Positions 37,046 to 46,275 of a stretch of 64,000 bases of DNA are shown one piece after another. Where the stretch lies: assembly GCF_004786035.1 (NCBI RefSeq), contig NZ_CP035088.1, positions 646,001 through 710,000 on the forward strand. The letters run 5' to 3'. The stretch is from Pseudomonas viciae. GTDB taxonomy: Bacteria > Pseudomonadota > Gammaproteobacteria > Pseudomonadales > Pseudomonadaceae. Position 1 is the stretch's first letter, and every line of letters begins with the position of its first letter. Below the pieces are notes generated by a model. The model ran no database searches. It was given only the letters and a program-made list of their open reading frames with translations, and was not told where the DNA came from. The position numbers and the translations under genes are program-made.

Positions 37046-38311
37046 TCAGTTGCTCTTCACCGCATAGTCAGGCTTCTTGTCGTTGCCGGCGATGAAGGGG
37101 CTCCACGGTTGGGCGCGGATCGGGCCTTCGGTCTGCCAGACCACGTTGAACTGACCGTCGGCCTGGATCTCGCCGATCATCACCGGCTTGTGCAGGTGGT
37201 GGTTGGTCTTGTCCATGGTCAGGGTATAGCCCGACGGCGCGGCGAAGGTCTGGCCGGCCAGGGCTTCGCGGACTTTGTCGACGTCGGTGGACTTGGCTTT
37301 TTCCACCGCTTGCGCCCACATGTGGATACCAACGTAAGTTGCCTCCATCGGGTCGTTGGTCACGGCTTTATCCGCGCCTGGCAGGTTCTTGGCCTTGGCA
37401 TAGGCCTTCCAGGAATCAACGAATTTCTTGTTCGCCGGGTTATCCACGGACTCGAAGTAGTTCCACGCCGCCAGGTTGCCCACCAGCGGTTTGGTGTCGA
37501 TGCCGCGCAGTTCTTCCTCGCCCACGGAGAACGCCACGACCGGTACGTCGGTGGCCTTCAGGCCCTGGTTCGCCAGTTCCTTATAGAAGGGCACGTTGGA
37601 GTCGCCGTTGACTGTGGAAATGACCGCCGTCTTGCCGCCGGCCGAGAACTTTTTGATGTTCGCCACGATGGTCTGGTAATCGCTGTGGCCGAACGGGGTG
37701 TAGACCTCTTCGATGTCCTTGTCCGCCACACCTTTGGAGTGCAGGAACGAGCGCAGGATCTTGTTGGTGGTGCGCGGGTAGACGTAGTCGGTGCCCAGCA
37801 GGAAGTAGCGCTTGGCGCTGCCACCTTCTTCGCTCATCAGGTATTCCACCGCCGGAATCGCCTGCTGGTTCGGCGCCGCGCCGGTGTAGAACACGTTTGG
37901 CGACATCTCTTCGCCTTCGTATTGCACTGGGTAGAACAGCAGGCCGTTGAGTTCTTCGAACACCGGCAACACGGATTTACGCGACACCGACGTCCAGCAG
38001 CCGAACACCACGGCAACCTTGTCCTGGGTCAGCAGTTGACGGCCCTTTTCCGCGAACAGCGGCCAGTTCGACGCCGGGTCCACGACCACCGCTTCGAGCT
38101 TCTTGCCGTTCACACCACCCTTGGCGTTGATCTCATCGATGGTCATCAGCGCCATGTCCTTGAGGGACGTTTCGGAGATCGCCATGGTCCCGGACAGCGA
38201 ATGCAGGATGCCGACCTTGATGGTTTCGGCGGCCTGGACGGTCCAGGCCATGCCCATCGCGGCAATGCTTGCCGAGAGTGTAAAAGCCTTGATCAAGCTA
38301 CGACGCTTCAT
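37046..38311 (-). CDS. urtA: urea ABC transporter substrate-binding protein UrtA
   Basis: 421 residues: a signal peptide of the twin-arginine-like form (MKRRSLIKAFTLSASIAAMG), then TIKVGILHSLSGTMAISETS. VFGCWTSVSRKSVLPVFEE and LLFYPVQYEGEE are UrtA/FmdD-type marks that distinguish it from LivJ. The start at 38311 is chosen because it gives a signal peptide and follows the sigma-54 promoter by about 65 bases; the 68-residue in-frame extension contains the promoter itself. Confidence 0.95.
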   Translation of the reverse strand: MKRRSLIKAFTLSASIAAMGMAWTVQAAETIKVGILHSLSGTMAISETSLKDMALMTIDEINAKGGVNGKKLEAVVVDPASNWPLFAEKGRQLLTQDKVAVVFGCWTSVSRKSVLPVFEELNGLLFYPVQYEGEEMSPNVFYTGAAPNQQAIPAVEYLMSEEGGSAKRYFLLGTDYVYPRTTNKILRSFLHSKGVADKDIEEVYTPFGHSDYQTIVANIKKFSAGGKTAVISTVNGDSNVPFYKELANQGLKATDVPVVAFSVGEEELRGIDTKPLVGNLAAWNYFESVDNPANKKFVDSWKAYAKAKNLPGADKAVTNDPMEATYVGIHMWAQAVEKAKSTDVDKVREALAGQTFAAPSGYTLTMDKTNHHLHKPVMIGEIQADGQFNVVWQTEGPIRAQPWSPFIAGNDKKPDYAVKSN

Positions 38312-38374
38312 TGTGCGATCTCCGTGGTCTTTTGAGTTTTTTTCGAGGGCAGATGCAAACGCTGAAGGCGCTTT

Positions 38375-38390
38375 TGCAAGGGGTGTGCCC
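38375..38390 (-). promoter_or_regulatory. sigma-54 (RpoN) promoter for urtABCDE
   Basis: On the minus strand: GGGCACACCCCTTGCA, matching (T)GGCAC-N5-TTGCA with exactly 10 bases between GG and GC. The predicted leader to the urtA ATG is about 50 bases, as for braC. Confidence 0.85.
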
Positions 38391-38486
38391 GGTCGGCAAA
38401 AGGCATTGGAAATGCGGGGTTGGCGGGGGATGCGCGCGAGGTAATGCACCATGAACGAACGCATTGCGGGGGCTGGTGCGAGGAGG

Positions 38487-38502
38487 TGCGCCACATTGGG
38501 GC
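38487..38502. promoter_or_regulatory. NtrC-like site upstream of urtA
   Basis: TGCGCCACATTGGGGC, one or two mismatches from TGC(A/G)CY-N5-GGTGC, about 100 bases before the -24 element. Half-sites TGCACCA (38445) and TGGTGC (38474) lie nearer the promoter. Confidence 0.5.
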
Positions 38503-38521
38503 GAGAGGGTTGCAAGTCCCC

Positions 38522-38610
38522 TGTGGGAGCGAGCTTGCTCGCGATGGCGGTGTGTCAGTCACTTCTAATCTGATTGATCTACCGCTATCGCGAGCAAGCT
38601 CGCTCCCACA
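38522..38610. repeat. REP doublet upstream of urtA
   Basis: TGTGGGAGCGAGCTTGCTCG ... CGAGCAAGCTCGCTCCCACA, inverted. Together with the urtA regulatory sites it fills the 324-base gap 38312-38635. Confidence 0.87.
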
Positions 38611-38635
38611 GGTTGTTTTGCAAGTCAGGTAGAGC

Positions 38636-39646
38636 TCAGCGGCGGCGCATCAGGCCGATGAAGAACAGACCGCCGATGGCGGCGGTGGCGACACCAATCG
38701 GTAAATCCTCGGGGGCGATCAGTGTCCGCGCCGCCACGTCCACCCACACCAGGAACAGGCTGCCGAGCAGCACGCAGGCCGGCAACAGCCGCCGATGTTC
38801 GGCACCGACCAGCCGCCTGGCAATGTGCGGCACCATCAGCCCGACAAAACCAATCGAGCCGCTGATGGACACCAGCACACCGGTCATCAGCGACGCGATC
38901 AAAAAGATCCACAACCGTACTTTCGCCGCGTTCAAACCCAAGGTCACGGCGGTCTGTTCGCCGGCCATCAGCGCATTCAGCGGGCGGGCCATGCCCAGCA
39001 GTAACACCAGCCCCAGCAACACACTGGTGGCCGGCACCGCCAGCAGTTCCCAGCGCGCCAGGCCCAGGCCGCCGAGCATCCAGAACATCACCGCGGAACT
39101 GGCGCGATGGTCACCCAAAAACAGCAGCAGATTGGCCGCCGCCATCATCACGAATGACACCGCCACGCCGCACAGCAACAGCCGATCACTTTCCAGGCGA
39201 CCCTGGCGACTGGCAATGGCCAGCACCAGCAGCATGCTCAGCAGCGCGCCGATGAACGCGGCCAGTGGCAGGGTCAGCAAGCCGATGATCTCGCCGACAT
39301 GCAGCACCACGATGACCGCGCCCAGGGTCGCGCCGGACGTGACTCCCAGCAGGTGCGGATCGGCCAGCGGGTTGCGGGTGACCGCTTGCAGCACCGCACC
39401 GATCAGCGCGAGCCCCGCGCCCACCAAAGCACCCAGCAGCAAGCGCGGTACACGGATCAGCCAGACGATATGTTCCTGGCCTGGAGTCCAATAGGCGTTA
39501 CCGACACCAAAAGCCTTGTTCAGCAAAATGTCCCAGACCACCGCCACCGGCACCCGCGCTGGACCAAAACCCAGGGACACCACGCACGACACCAGCATCA
39601 GCGCGCCGAGGAGCACCAGCAGGGCGCCATAGCGACGACCGTTCAT
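38636..39646 (-). CDS. FecCD/BtuC-type ABC transporter permease
   Basis: 336 residues with about ten membrane helices. RVPRLLLGALVGAGLALIGA, NPLADPHLLGVTSGATLGAV and GSIGFVGLMVPHIARRLVGA are signatures of iron-siderophore/vitamin B12 permeases. The last gene of a three-gene importer, overlapping the binding-protein gene by 4 bases. The substrate (corrinoid, siderophore or other metallophore) is not settled; see the binding-protein entry. Confidence 0.9.
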   Translation of the reverse strand: MNGRRYGALLVLLGALMLVSCVVSLGFGPARVPVAVVWDILLNKAFGVGNAYWTPGQEHIVWLIRVPRLLLGALVGAGLALIGAVLQAVTRNPLADPHLLGVTSGATLGAVIVVLHVGEIIGLLTLPLAAFIGALLSMLLVLAIASRQGRLESDRLLLCGVAVSFVMMAAANLLLFLGDHRASSAVMFWMLGGLGLARWELLAVPATSVLLGLVLLLGMARPLNALMAGEQTAVTLGLNAAKVRLWIFLIASLMTGVLVSISGSIGFVGLMVPHIARRLVGAEHRRLLPACVLLGSLFLVWVDVAARTLIAPEDLPIGVATAAIGGLFFIGLMRRR

Positions 39647-40590
39647 TGGCGGTGAAAACCCCGCGCCAGGGTTTGCACCGCCAGCACGTTATCGATGCCC
39701 GGCGTGGCCTGCACGTAGGGGATCACGATGAAGCGTCGGTGCTTGATCGCCTCCACCGATTGCAGGGCCGGGTTGTCCAGCAGGAATTGCTGTTTCTGCT
39801 CGGCGCTGACTTCGCCGTAGTCGACGATCACGATCACCTGCGGGTTGCGCTCCACCACGTTCTCCCAGTTCACCCGGGTCCAACTGGTCTCCACGTCATC
39901 CAGAATGTTGCGCCCACCAGCCGCGTCGATCAGGGCCTGGGGCATGCCGAGGCGGCCGGAAGTCATGGCGCGATCTTCGCCGCTGTCATACAGGAACACC
40001 CGCGGCTGGTCGGCTGGCAGATGTTTGCGCACTTCGGCCACCTGGGCCTGCATCGTGGCGATCAGTGCGTTGGCGCGATCCTGTACGTCGAAAATCCTGC
40101 CGAGATTGCGCAGGTCGTTGTAGGTGTCTTCCAGCGAGGCTGGCGGACGTTGCATCACGAACGCGCAGGATTCGGTCAACTCATACACGTTGATGCCCAG
40201 CGGTTGCAGGGTCTGTGGCGTCAGGTCGCCGCCCACCCGCATGCCGTAGTCCCAGCCAGCAAAAAAGAAATCGACATTGGCACTGAGCAGGGTTTCCACC
40301 GACGGGTACTTGGCCGCCAGTTCCGGCAGGCCATCGAGAATCTTCGCCATCTCGGGCGTCACCGACTTCCAGCCACTGATGCCGCTGTAGCCGACCATGC
40401 GCGGCTTGAGGCCCAGGGCGAGCATCATCTGGGTCATGTTGATGTCATGGCTGACGGCGTGCCGAGGTGCCTCGTTGAACACCACCTGGCGGTTGCAGCT
40501 CTGCACCGTCAATGGGTAACGGGTCGCTTCGGCAAGGGCATGGGCACTGACCAGCAGCAGGGCAAGCGACAGCAGGGAACGCAGGGTCAT
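39643..40590 (-). CDS. ABC transporter periplasmic metal-complex binding protein (FepB/BtuF-like)
   Basis: 315 residues: a signal peptide (LLSLALLLVSAHALA), then a class III binding protein with TVQSCNRQVVFNEAPRHAVS and ALGLKPRMVGYSGI. Family context is iron-complex, cobalamin or cobaltochelate uptake. The neighbouring cobalamin biosynthesis genes and the memory of a similar cluster (PA2911-PA2914) beside cob genes in PAO1 argue for a corrinoid/cobalt-related ligand; the adjacent copper genes leave a metallophore open. Confidence 0.85.
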   Translation of the reverse strand: MTLRSLLSLALLLVSAHALAEATRYPLTVQSCNRQVVFNEAPRHAVSHDINMTQMMLALGLKPRMVGYSGISGWKSVTPEMAKILDGLPELAAKYPSVETLLSANVDFFFAGWDYGMRVGGDLTPQTLQPLGINVYELTESCAFVMQRPPASLEDTYNDLRNLGRIFDVQDRANALIATMQAQVAEVRKHLPADQPRVFLYDSGEDRAMTSGRLGMPQALIDAAGGRNILDDVETSWTRVNWENVVERNPQVIVIVDYGEVSAEQKQQFLLDNPALQSVEAIKHRRFIVIPYVQATPGIDNVLAVQTLARGFHRQ

Positions 40591-41375
40591 GGTTGGGTTA
40601 TCCAGGTAATTCGTGGGTAGCCGGACAGCGGGTGTTCATCCACCAGCGCGTCGACGCCGAACACCTCGCGCAACAGCTCGGTGGTCAGGACATCCTTGGG
40701 TGTGCCGCTGGCAACGATGCGCCCGTGTTCGATCACGTACAGTCGGTCACAGAAGGCGGCGGCGAGGTTCAGGTCGTGGAGGCTGGCGAGGGTGCCGATG
40801 CCCAGGCCTTTGATCAGTTGCAGCAATTGCAATTGATAGTGGGGGTCGAGGTGATTGGTCGGTTCGTCGAGGATCAGCAACTGCGGCTGCTGGGCCAGGG
40901 CCCGGGCGAGGATCACCCGTTGCTTTTCACCGCCCGAAAGGGTGGCGAAGCCGTGCTCACCAAAGCCTTCAAGCCCCGCCGATTGCAGTGCCTGGAGGAC
41001 CAGGCGGCGGTCCTCGAGGTTGTCGCCATCGAACAGGCCTTTGTGGGGCGTGCGGCCCATGGCGACCACTTCTTCCACCGTCAGGCCGAAGGCGTCGGGA
41101 AACTCTTGCAGCACCACGGCGATGCGTTGGGCGCACCAGCGCGAGGATTGTTTCCAGACGTTGTGATGCTCGAGTTTGACCTCGCCGTGTTCCGGCCGGC
41201 TGAAACGGTAGGCACAGCGCAGCAGGCTGGTCTTGCCGCTGCCGTTGGGCCCGATCAACCCGACGAACTCCCCGGCCGCCACCTGCAACGTCACGTCACG
41301 CAGCTGGAACTGGTGATGGCAGTGGCCATGGCCCAGGGGCGTCCAGGCGAGGTGGGAGAGGGTTAGCGAGGTCAT
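40587..41375 (-). CDS. ABC transporter ATP-binding protein (FepC/BtuD-like)
   Basis: 262 residues: Walker A GPNGSGKTS, Q-loop VLQEFPDAFG, signature LSGGEKQRVILARAL, Walker B LLILDEPTNHLDP and H-loop SLHDLN. The start at 41375 is chosen because the extension to 41456 is REP sequence. First gene of the importer operon, coupled to the binding-protein gene by a 4-base overlap. Confidence 0.92.
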   Translation of the reverse strand: MTSLTLSHLAWTPLGHGHCHHQFQLRDVTLQVAAGEFVGLIGPNGSGKTSLLRCAYRFSRPEHGEVKLEHHNVWKQSSRWCAQRIAVVLQEFPDAFGLTVEEVVAMGRTPHKGLFDGDNLEDRRLVLQALQSAGLEGFGEHGFATLSGGEKQRVILARALAQQPQLLILDEPTNHLDPHYQLQLLQLIKGLGIGTLASLHDLNLAAAFCDRLYVIEHGRIVASGTPKDVLTTELLREVFGVDALVDEHPLSGYPRITWITQP

Positions 41376-41412
41376 GCATACACTCAATTGTTGGGCCGAA
41401 ACACAATCCCAT

Positions 41413-41501
41413 TGTGGGAGCGGGCTTGCTCGCGAAGGCGTCTGCACATCCAACATTAATGTGACAGATACACCGCTTTCGCGAGCAAGCCCGCTCCCAC
41501 A
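41413..41501. repeat. REP doublet
   Basis: TGTGGGAGCGGGCTTGCTCG ... CGAGCAAGCCCGCTCCCACA, inverted, between the PepSY protein and ABC ATPase genes. Confidence 0.87.
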
Positions 41502-41576
41502 TTTGGATGGTGTTCACAGTTCGAAAGACGGGCGCGATTGTAGAGGTTTCGCGTGCCTTCCGTTAATGCACCGTCT

Positions 41577-42956
41577 TCAGCTTGAAGATGAGACAACCTC
41601 AGGCTGGCGATTGAAGCGGGTGACGAGCCGATCCAACACCCACACCACCACCAGCGAAGCCCCAACCAACGGGAACACCACCGCCAGGGCCAGCATGATG
41701 AACACCCCGGTTTTCCACGTCGGCAGATCGTGACGCAGTGGCGGTACGCCGAACTTGCCCTCTGGCCGGCGCTTCCACCAGATCACTACGCCACTGACAG
41801 CGCTGAGCAGGATCATCAGGCAAATCAGCAGCACAATGATCTGGTTCAGCGGGCCAAACATCTTGCCTTCGTGGAGCATCACCCCGGTTTCGGTGGCGCG
41901 GGCCACCACGCTGTAGTGCGTCCAGCGCACGTCGGCCAGGACCTTGCCGGTGTACTGGTCCACGTGCAGGGTGGCGTCATTGCGCGGGTCGTCGGCGAAC
42001 ACGGCGATGGTGAACACACCGGTGGACGTGGTCGGCAAGGTGATGCTGTAGCCGGGCGTGACCTGGCGTTCGCTGGCGATGTCCTGCACCGCTTGCAGGC
42101 TGACGGTCGGGGCGGCGGGGCCGTCGTGCATGCCGCCGTGGGCCATGTGTTCGGCATGGTCGCCGGACATTGGCATCGGCGTGTTTTCCACGGCCCAGGG
42201 TACGGTCTGGCGGTGGGCGTTGTTGAGACTGCCTGCCTCCACGTCGGACTTGGGCACGTCGTTCCACATCGCCGCCGGAAAGCGATTCCAGAGGTTGGCG
42301 TATTGCTTGCCCCAGAAGCCGGTCCAGGTCATGCCGCTGAGTAGCATCACCAGCAGGAGCGCCGCCCCCCAGAAGCCGATGACCACGTGCAGGTCGCGCC
42401 AGAACAAGCGGCCACGACTGCTCCAGCGTGGCCACAGCACACCGGCCGACGATTGTCCGCGCGGCCACCACAGGAACAGCCCGGACACCACCAGCACCAC
42501 GCCCCAGCCGGCGGCCATTTCTACCAGGCGATCACCGACGGTGCCGATCAGCAACTCGCCATGGATGGCCCGGGCCATGGCTTGCAGGTTGTTTTTCGCA
42601 TCCTGCTCGCCGAGGACATCGCCATGGTACGGGTCGATGAACACGTTCAGTTCCCGGCCTTTGTCGATCACCACGAACTGCGCGCTGCGCTCGGCGTTGG
42701 GCGGCGGCAGGTACTGTTTGACCTGGCCTTCGGGGTAGGCCTGGCGGATCTGCTTGAGCAAGTCGTCCGCCGCCAGGGTGTGATGGCCGGCGGGCACGTT
42801 CAGCAGGCTGCCGTACATCAACGGGTCGAGTTGCGGCTTGAACAGGTAAATGATGCCGGTCAGGGCCAGCATCACCATGAAAGGCGCCACGAACAGCCCG
42901 GCGTAAAAATGCCAGCGCCAGGCCAGGTTGTAGAAATTGGGTTTCGGTTGGCTCAT
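41577..42956 (-). CDS. PepSY-associated membrane protein with His/Met-rich loop
   Basis: 459 residues: an N-terminal helix WRWHFYAGLFVAPFMVMLAL, PepSY-type domains and three more helices (GWGVVLVVSGLFLWWPRG, VVIGFWGAALLLVMLL, LICLMILLSAVSGVVIWW). Proteins of this type accompany TonB receptors and may reduce metal complexes in the periplasm. A periplasmic loop near residues 255-280 reads MPMSGDHAEHMAHGGMHDG, a copper-like ligand set. It sits directly downstream of oprC on the same strand, so a role in copper handling is inferred. Confidence 0.85.
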   Translation of the reverse strand: MSQPKPNFYNLAWRWHFYAGLFVAPFMVMLALTGIIYLFKPQLDPLMYGSLLNVPAGHHTLAADDLLKQIRQAYPEGQVKQYLPPPNAERSAQFVVIDKGRELNVFIDPYHGDVLGEQDAKNNLQAMARAIHGELLIGTVGDRLVEMAAGWGVVLVVSGLFLWWPRGQSSAGVLWPRWSSRGRLFWRDLHVVIGFWGAALLLVMLLSGMTWTGFWGKQYANLWNRFPAAMWNDVPKSDVEAGSLNNAHRQTVPWAVENTPMPMSGDHAEHMAHGGMHDGPAAPTVSLQAVQDIASERQVTPGYSITLPTTSTGVFTIAVFADDPRNDATLHVDQYTGKVLADVRWTHYSVVARATETGVMLHEGKMFGPLNQIIVLLICLMILLSAVSGVVIWWKRRPEGKFGVPPLRHDLPTWKTGVFIMLALAVVFPLVGASLVVVWVLDRLVTRFNRQPEVVSSSS

Positions 42957-43023
42957 TGCAAAGCGCTCCGCAGGGCAAATTGGGTTGTTATGTTGTGCGG
43001 TCAGTCAAGGTGGACCGAAAACC

Positions 43024-43053
43024 CTGTGGGAGCGAGCTTGCTCGCTCCCACAG
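43024..43053. repeat. collapsed single REP palindrome
   Basis: CTGTGGGAGCGAGC followed at once by the inverted GCTCGCTCCCACAG around TT: one perfect 14-base stem with a minimal loop. It looks like the product of deletion between the two arms of a doublet. Confidence 0.85.
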
Positions 43054-43086
43054 TGGGTGTCCTCGCTGACAGATCTCCGGTGCTGG

Positions 43087-45213
43087 TTAGAAACTCATAT
43101 CCACCTTGGTCCAGAGCGTGCGCCCCGGTTCGTTGATGGCTTGCGGGTCGCTCGCCGGGTAACCGAACCCGGCGTTGCCGGCCAGGTTCAAGTGTTCGGC
43201 GTAGGCTTTGCCAAACAGGTTGTCCACGCCGCTGCTGACCTTCCAGTGCTGGTTGATGCGGTAGGCGCCGTTGAGTGAGAACACGCCGAAGCCCGAGCTT
43301 TTGCCGTAGTCCTTGCCCACCACGTTACCCTTGTTCTCGTCGACCCGGTGCTGCGCCGCCACCACACGCCACAAAGCGCCGGCACTCCAGCGGTCTTCGC
43401 TGTAGGTCAGGCCCAGGCGTGCGTCCAGTGGTGGCATTTGCGCCAGGGCGCTGCCGTCGCTGCTGTTCTTGCCCCAGGCGTAGGCCAGGGTCGCATCGGC
43501 TTTCCAGCGCTCGGTCAGCTTGTAGGCCGCGCCCAGTTCGCCGCCCATGATCCGCGCGTCGATGTTCTCGGCCCGGGAGGTGGTGCCCATCATGCCGGGG
43601 GTGTAGTCGAACAGGATGTAATCGCGCACCTGCCCGACATAACCCGACGCCCAGGCTTCGAGAGTTTCGGTCTTGTACTGCAGGCCGAAGTCGAGCTGGG
43701 TGGTTTTCTCCGGCTTGATCGAGTCGAAGGCATTCAGCGAACCGCTGGGGCCGGCGTTCGGCGAGAACAGCTCCCAGTAGTCGGGGAAGCGTTGCGCGTG
43801 GCCCACGCCGGCATAGAGGGTGGTGGGACTGTCGGCCAGGTCGTGTTCATAGCGGACGAAACCGCTGGGCAGAGTATCGGCACGGGTCTCGTCGGCAGTC
43901 GGATTGGGCCGGGCGGACATGCCGGAGCCGATGCTCTGGCGATAGTCCTTGGCCGAGGCGCGGTCGAGCCGGGCGCCGGTAATCACTCTGTCGCGGTCGG
44001 CGGCGTACCAGGTCAACTCACCGAACACGCCGTAGTTATGGAAATCGGCGTCCTTGGTGCGCGGCAGGTCCTTGTAGGTGTCGACACCCATGCTGCTGCG
44101 CTGGCGATGCTCGTTGGTCTGGGCATCCAGGCCACTGATCAATTGCACATCGGCCCAGCGCCAGGTGGCCTTGATACGCGCCCCCAGGGTGCGGCGGTCG
44201 ACGTTGGAGGCCATGGGCCCGGCCATCATCCCGGTGCCGGACGGTGTGCGCAGGGTGTAGTTGTCCATCACATGGTCGGCGTAGTTATAGTAGACCTGCG
44301 CCTCGACCTTATCCAGCACCTCGCCGATGTTCGAACGCTCGAAACGCAGCCCGAGGCTTTCGCGCTTGAACTGTGAGCCGTCCATGCTGCGCCCGGCGTA
44401 GCGCGCTTCGCCGTCGCCTTTGCCGGCGGTCAGCTCCAACAGGGTGTCGGCGTCCGGTGTCCAGCCCAGCGTCACGTCGCCGTTCCACTTGTCGTAGCGC
44501 GACGGTACGGTGTCGTTGTTGCCGTCGCGGTAATCGTCCGAATGGGCGGTGTTGCCAATCACCCGTACATAACCCAGCGGCCCACCAGCGGCGGCATCCA
44601 CCACTTTGTCGAAACGGCCGTTGGAGCCGGCCAGCACGCTGGCGTTGACCCGGGTGCCGAGTTCGCCGAACTGCTCAGGCTCGCGCTCGAACAGGACGGT
44701 CCCGGCCGATGCGCCAGGGCCCCAGAGCACGGTTTGCGGGCCTTTGATCACGGTGAGTTTGTCGTAGGTTTCCGGTGAAATGTAGGAGGTCGGCGCATCC
44801 ATCCGCCCCGGACAGGCGCCCAGTAGCATGCTGCCGTTGGTGAGGATGTTCAGCCGCGAGCCGAACATGCCCCGCAGCACCGGATCGCCATTGGTGCCAC
44901 CGTTGCGCACCAGGGCAAAGCCGGGAATGGTCTTGAGGTAGTCGCCGCCATCACTGGCCGGCACCGGCTGACGCGGATCCTTGGGGTTGGTGACGACAGT
45001 CAGGGGCGAACTGGGCGCGATGGCGGTGATGACCGTCGGGCTCAGCTCTTCGATCTGAGCCTCGTGATGCTCGTGCTCATCGGCAAGTACATAGGGCGTG
45101 AGCAGCAGGCCGCACAGTGCGGCGACCGTATGACGTAAACGAACCCGTGGCTCGTTCAGGGGGCAGCGAACCTGGGCAGTGCCCAAAGCGGTGCCAGCAG
45201 AAAACCTGGACAT
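43087..45213 (-). CDS. oprC: TonB-dependent copper receptor OprC
   Basis: 708 residues: a signal peptide ending near A44 (HTVAALCGLLLTPYVLA), a His-rich mature start (DEHEHHEAQIEE), a plug domain and a 22-strand barrel ending in Phe (KVDMSF). The copper-binding CxxxM of OprC is present as C134 and M138 in GACPGRMDAP. It imports copper across the outer membrane and is repressed by copper in P. aeruginosa. The start at 45213 is chosen because the 89-residue extension overlaps the DUF2946 gene. Confidence 0.94.
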   Translation of the reverse strand: MSRFSAGTALGTAQVRCPLNEPRVRLRHTVAALCGLLLTPYVLADEHEHHEAQIEELSPTVITAIAPSSPLTVVTNPKDPRQPVPASDGGDYLKTIPGFALVRNGGTNGDPVLRGMFGSRLNILTNGSMLLGACPGRMDAPTSYISPETYDKLTVIKGPQTVLWGPGASAGTVLFEREPEQFGELGTRVNASVLAGSNGRFDKVVDAAAGGPLGYVRVIGNTAHSDDYRDGNNDTVPSRYDKWNGDVTLGWTPDADTLLELTAGKGDGEARYAGRSMDGSQFKRESLGLRFERSNIGEVLDKVEAQVYYNYADHVMDNYTLRTPSGTGMMAGPMASNVDRRTLGARIKATWRWADVQLISGLDAQTNEHRQRSSMGVDTYKDLPRTKDADFHNYGVFGELTWYAADRDRVITGARLDRASAKDYRQSIGSGMSARPNPTADETRADTLPSGFVRYEHDLADSPTTLYAGVGHAQRFPDYWELFSPNAGPSGSLNAFDSIKPEKTTQLDFGLQYKTETLEAWASGYVGQVRDYILFDYTPGMMGTTSRAENIDARIMGGELGAAYKLTERWKADATLAYAWGKNSSDGSALAQMPPLDARLGLTYSEDRWSAGALWRVVAAQHRVDENKGNVVGKDYGKSSGFGVFSLNGAYRINQHWKVSSGVDNLFGKAYAEHLNLAGNAGFGYPASDPQAINEPGRTLWTKVDMSF

Positions 45214-45296
45214 GATGATTCCATCGAACAGACGTAAACGACACGGTCGGGCAGCCTGGGGCTGTCTTGTGCGACCGGGTGAGGTAAGTGTCGGGT

Positions 45297-45707
45297 TTAC
45301 GCGACGAGGGGCGGTGCGCGGGTGCGGGCACCCGGGAAGAACGGTTGCCGGGCATGGCCCAGACGTGGGGAAGGGCTGGTGTAGGTGCTGGCCGACGGTG
45401 TGTCGAAGACAGCGAAGGTGTGGCCGCCCGGCAATGCGGGACAGTTGAACAGCAGGCTGCAATAGCCGCACTTTTCCCACAGTGCGTGATGCTCACTCTT
45501 GGGCTGGCAGTGTTCGGTCGCCGGTGCCGCATGCTCGGCGTGGTCTCCCGTCGACATGTCCATCTCCATGCTCATGGACATGGACGAGGACATGCGCTGA
45601 TCCATCGGCATCGACTGAGAAATCAGTGGACCGATAAAGATCATCAGCATGGCGAACAGGCTGAGCCAGCTGCCGCGTGTCAGGCTCATCGGCTGACGGC
45701 GGGGCAT
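45297..45707 (-). CDS. DUF2946 family protein, Met/His-rich
   Basis: 136 residues. A single N-terminal helix (WLSLFAMLMIFIGPLISQS) is followed by a striking Met/Ser/Asp run (QRMSSSMSMSMEMDMSTGD) and HAEHAAP. A DUF2946 core has paired cysteines in EKCGYCSLLFNCPALP. Small DUF2946 proteins accompany OprC and PCuAC in pseudomonads; a periplasmic copper-binding role is inferred. The start at 45707 (MPRRQPMSLTRG) is chosen over 45734; the ATG at MSLTRG is also possible. Confidence 0.8.
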   Translation of the reverse strand: MPRRQPMSLTRGSWLSLFAMLMIFIGPLISQSMPMDQRMSSSMSMSMEMDMSTGDHAEHAAPATEHCQPKSEHHALWEKCGYCSLLFNCPALPGGHTFAVFDTPSASTYTSPSPRLGHARQPFFPGARTRAPPLVA

Positions 45708-45746
45708 GGCGGACCTGCTGCGGGGAAGAGCCACGGGCAGACGTGC

Positions 45747-46226
45747 TTAGTGCATGTGCATTTGAGCTTTGTCGCCGTCAGGGGCATTTTTCTGCACCGC
45801 CACCTCAACGGTCACGTCCCCGGCTTTTTCGAAATGCAGGGTCATGGCAAAGCGTTTGCCATCACTGAGCAGGCTGCGGTCTTTCAGCTCCAACAGCATC
45901 ACGTGGTAAGCCATCGGCGCGAAGGTGGCCGTCGCTCCGGGGGCAATATCCACAGCGGGCACCGGCTGCATTTTCATCAGGCCGCCTTGCATCACATGCT
46001 CGTGGAGCTCGGCTTTGCCGGCAATCGGCGAGTCGACGCTGAGCAGTCGGTCGGCGGTGTTGCCGTTGTTGTGAATCACGAAATACGCGGCCACGGTCGG
46101 CGCGTTGGGCGGCAGTTCCTGGGACCAGGGATGGGCGATCTCGATGTCGCCAACTTTGTATTGATGGGCATGGGCGAAGCCGACGGGAAGCAGCAGGGCA
46201 GCCAGCAGGATAAGTCTGTTCAACAT
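45747..46226 (-). CDS. periplasmic copper chaperone PCu(A)C
   Basis: 159 residues: a signal peptide (LILLAALLLPVGFAHA), then the PCuAC fold. Copper ligands follow the H-x10-M-x21-H-x-M pattern, seen in HEHVMQGGLMKMQPV and later MAYHVMLLEL. A His/Met tail (KAQMHMH) adds a second site. It carries Cu(I) in the periplasm, for instance to cytochrome oxidase. It lies between two DUF2946 genes in the oprC cluster. Confidence 0.93.
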   Translation of the reverse strand: MLNRLILLAALLLPVGFAHAHQYKVGDIEIAHPWSQELPPNAPTVAAYFVIHNNGNTADRLLSVDSPIAGKAELHEHVMQGGLMKMQPVPAVDIAPGATATFAPMAYHVMLLELKDRSLLSDGKRFAMTLHFEKAGDVTVEVAVQKNAPDGDKAQMHMH

Positions 46227-46275
46227 GGGGTGATTCTCCAGAACGATTCAAGGCGCAGGTTCAAATGCGGAGGAA

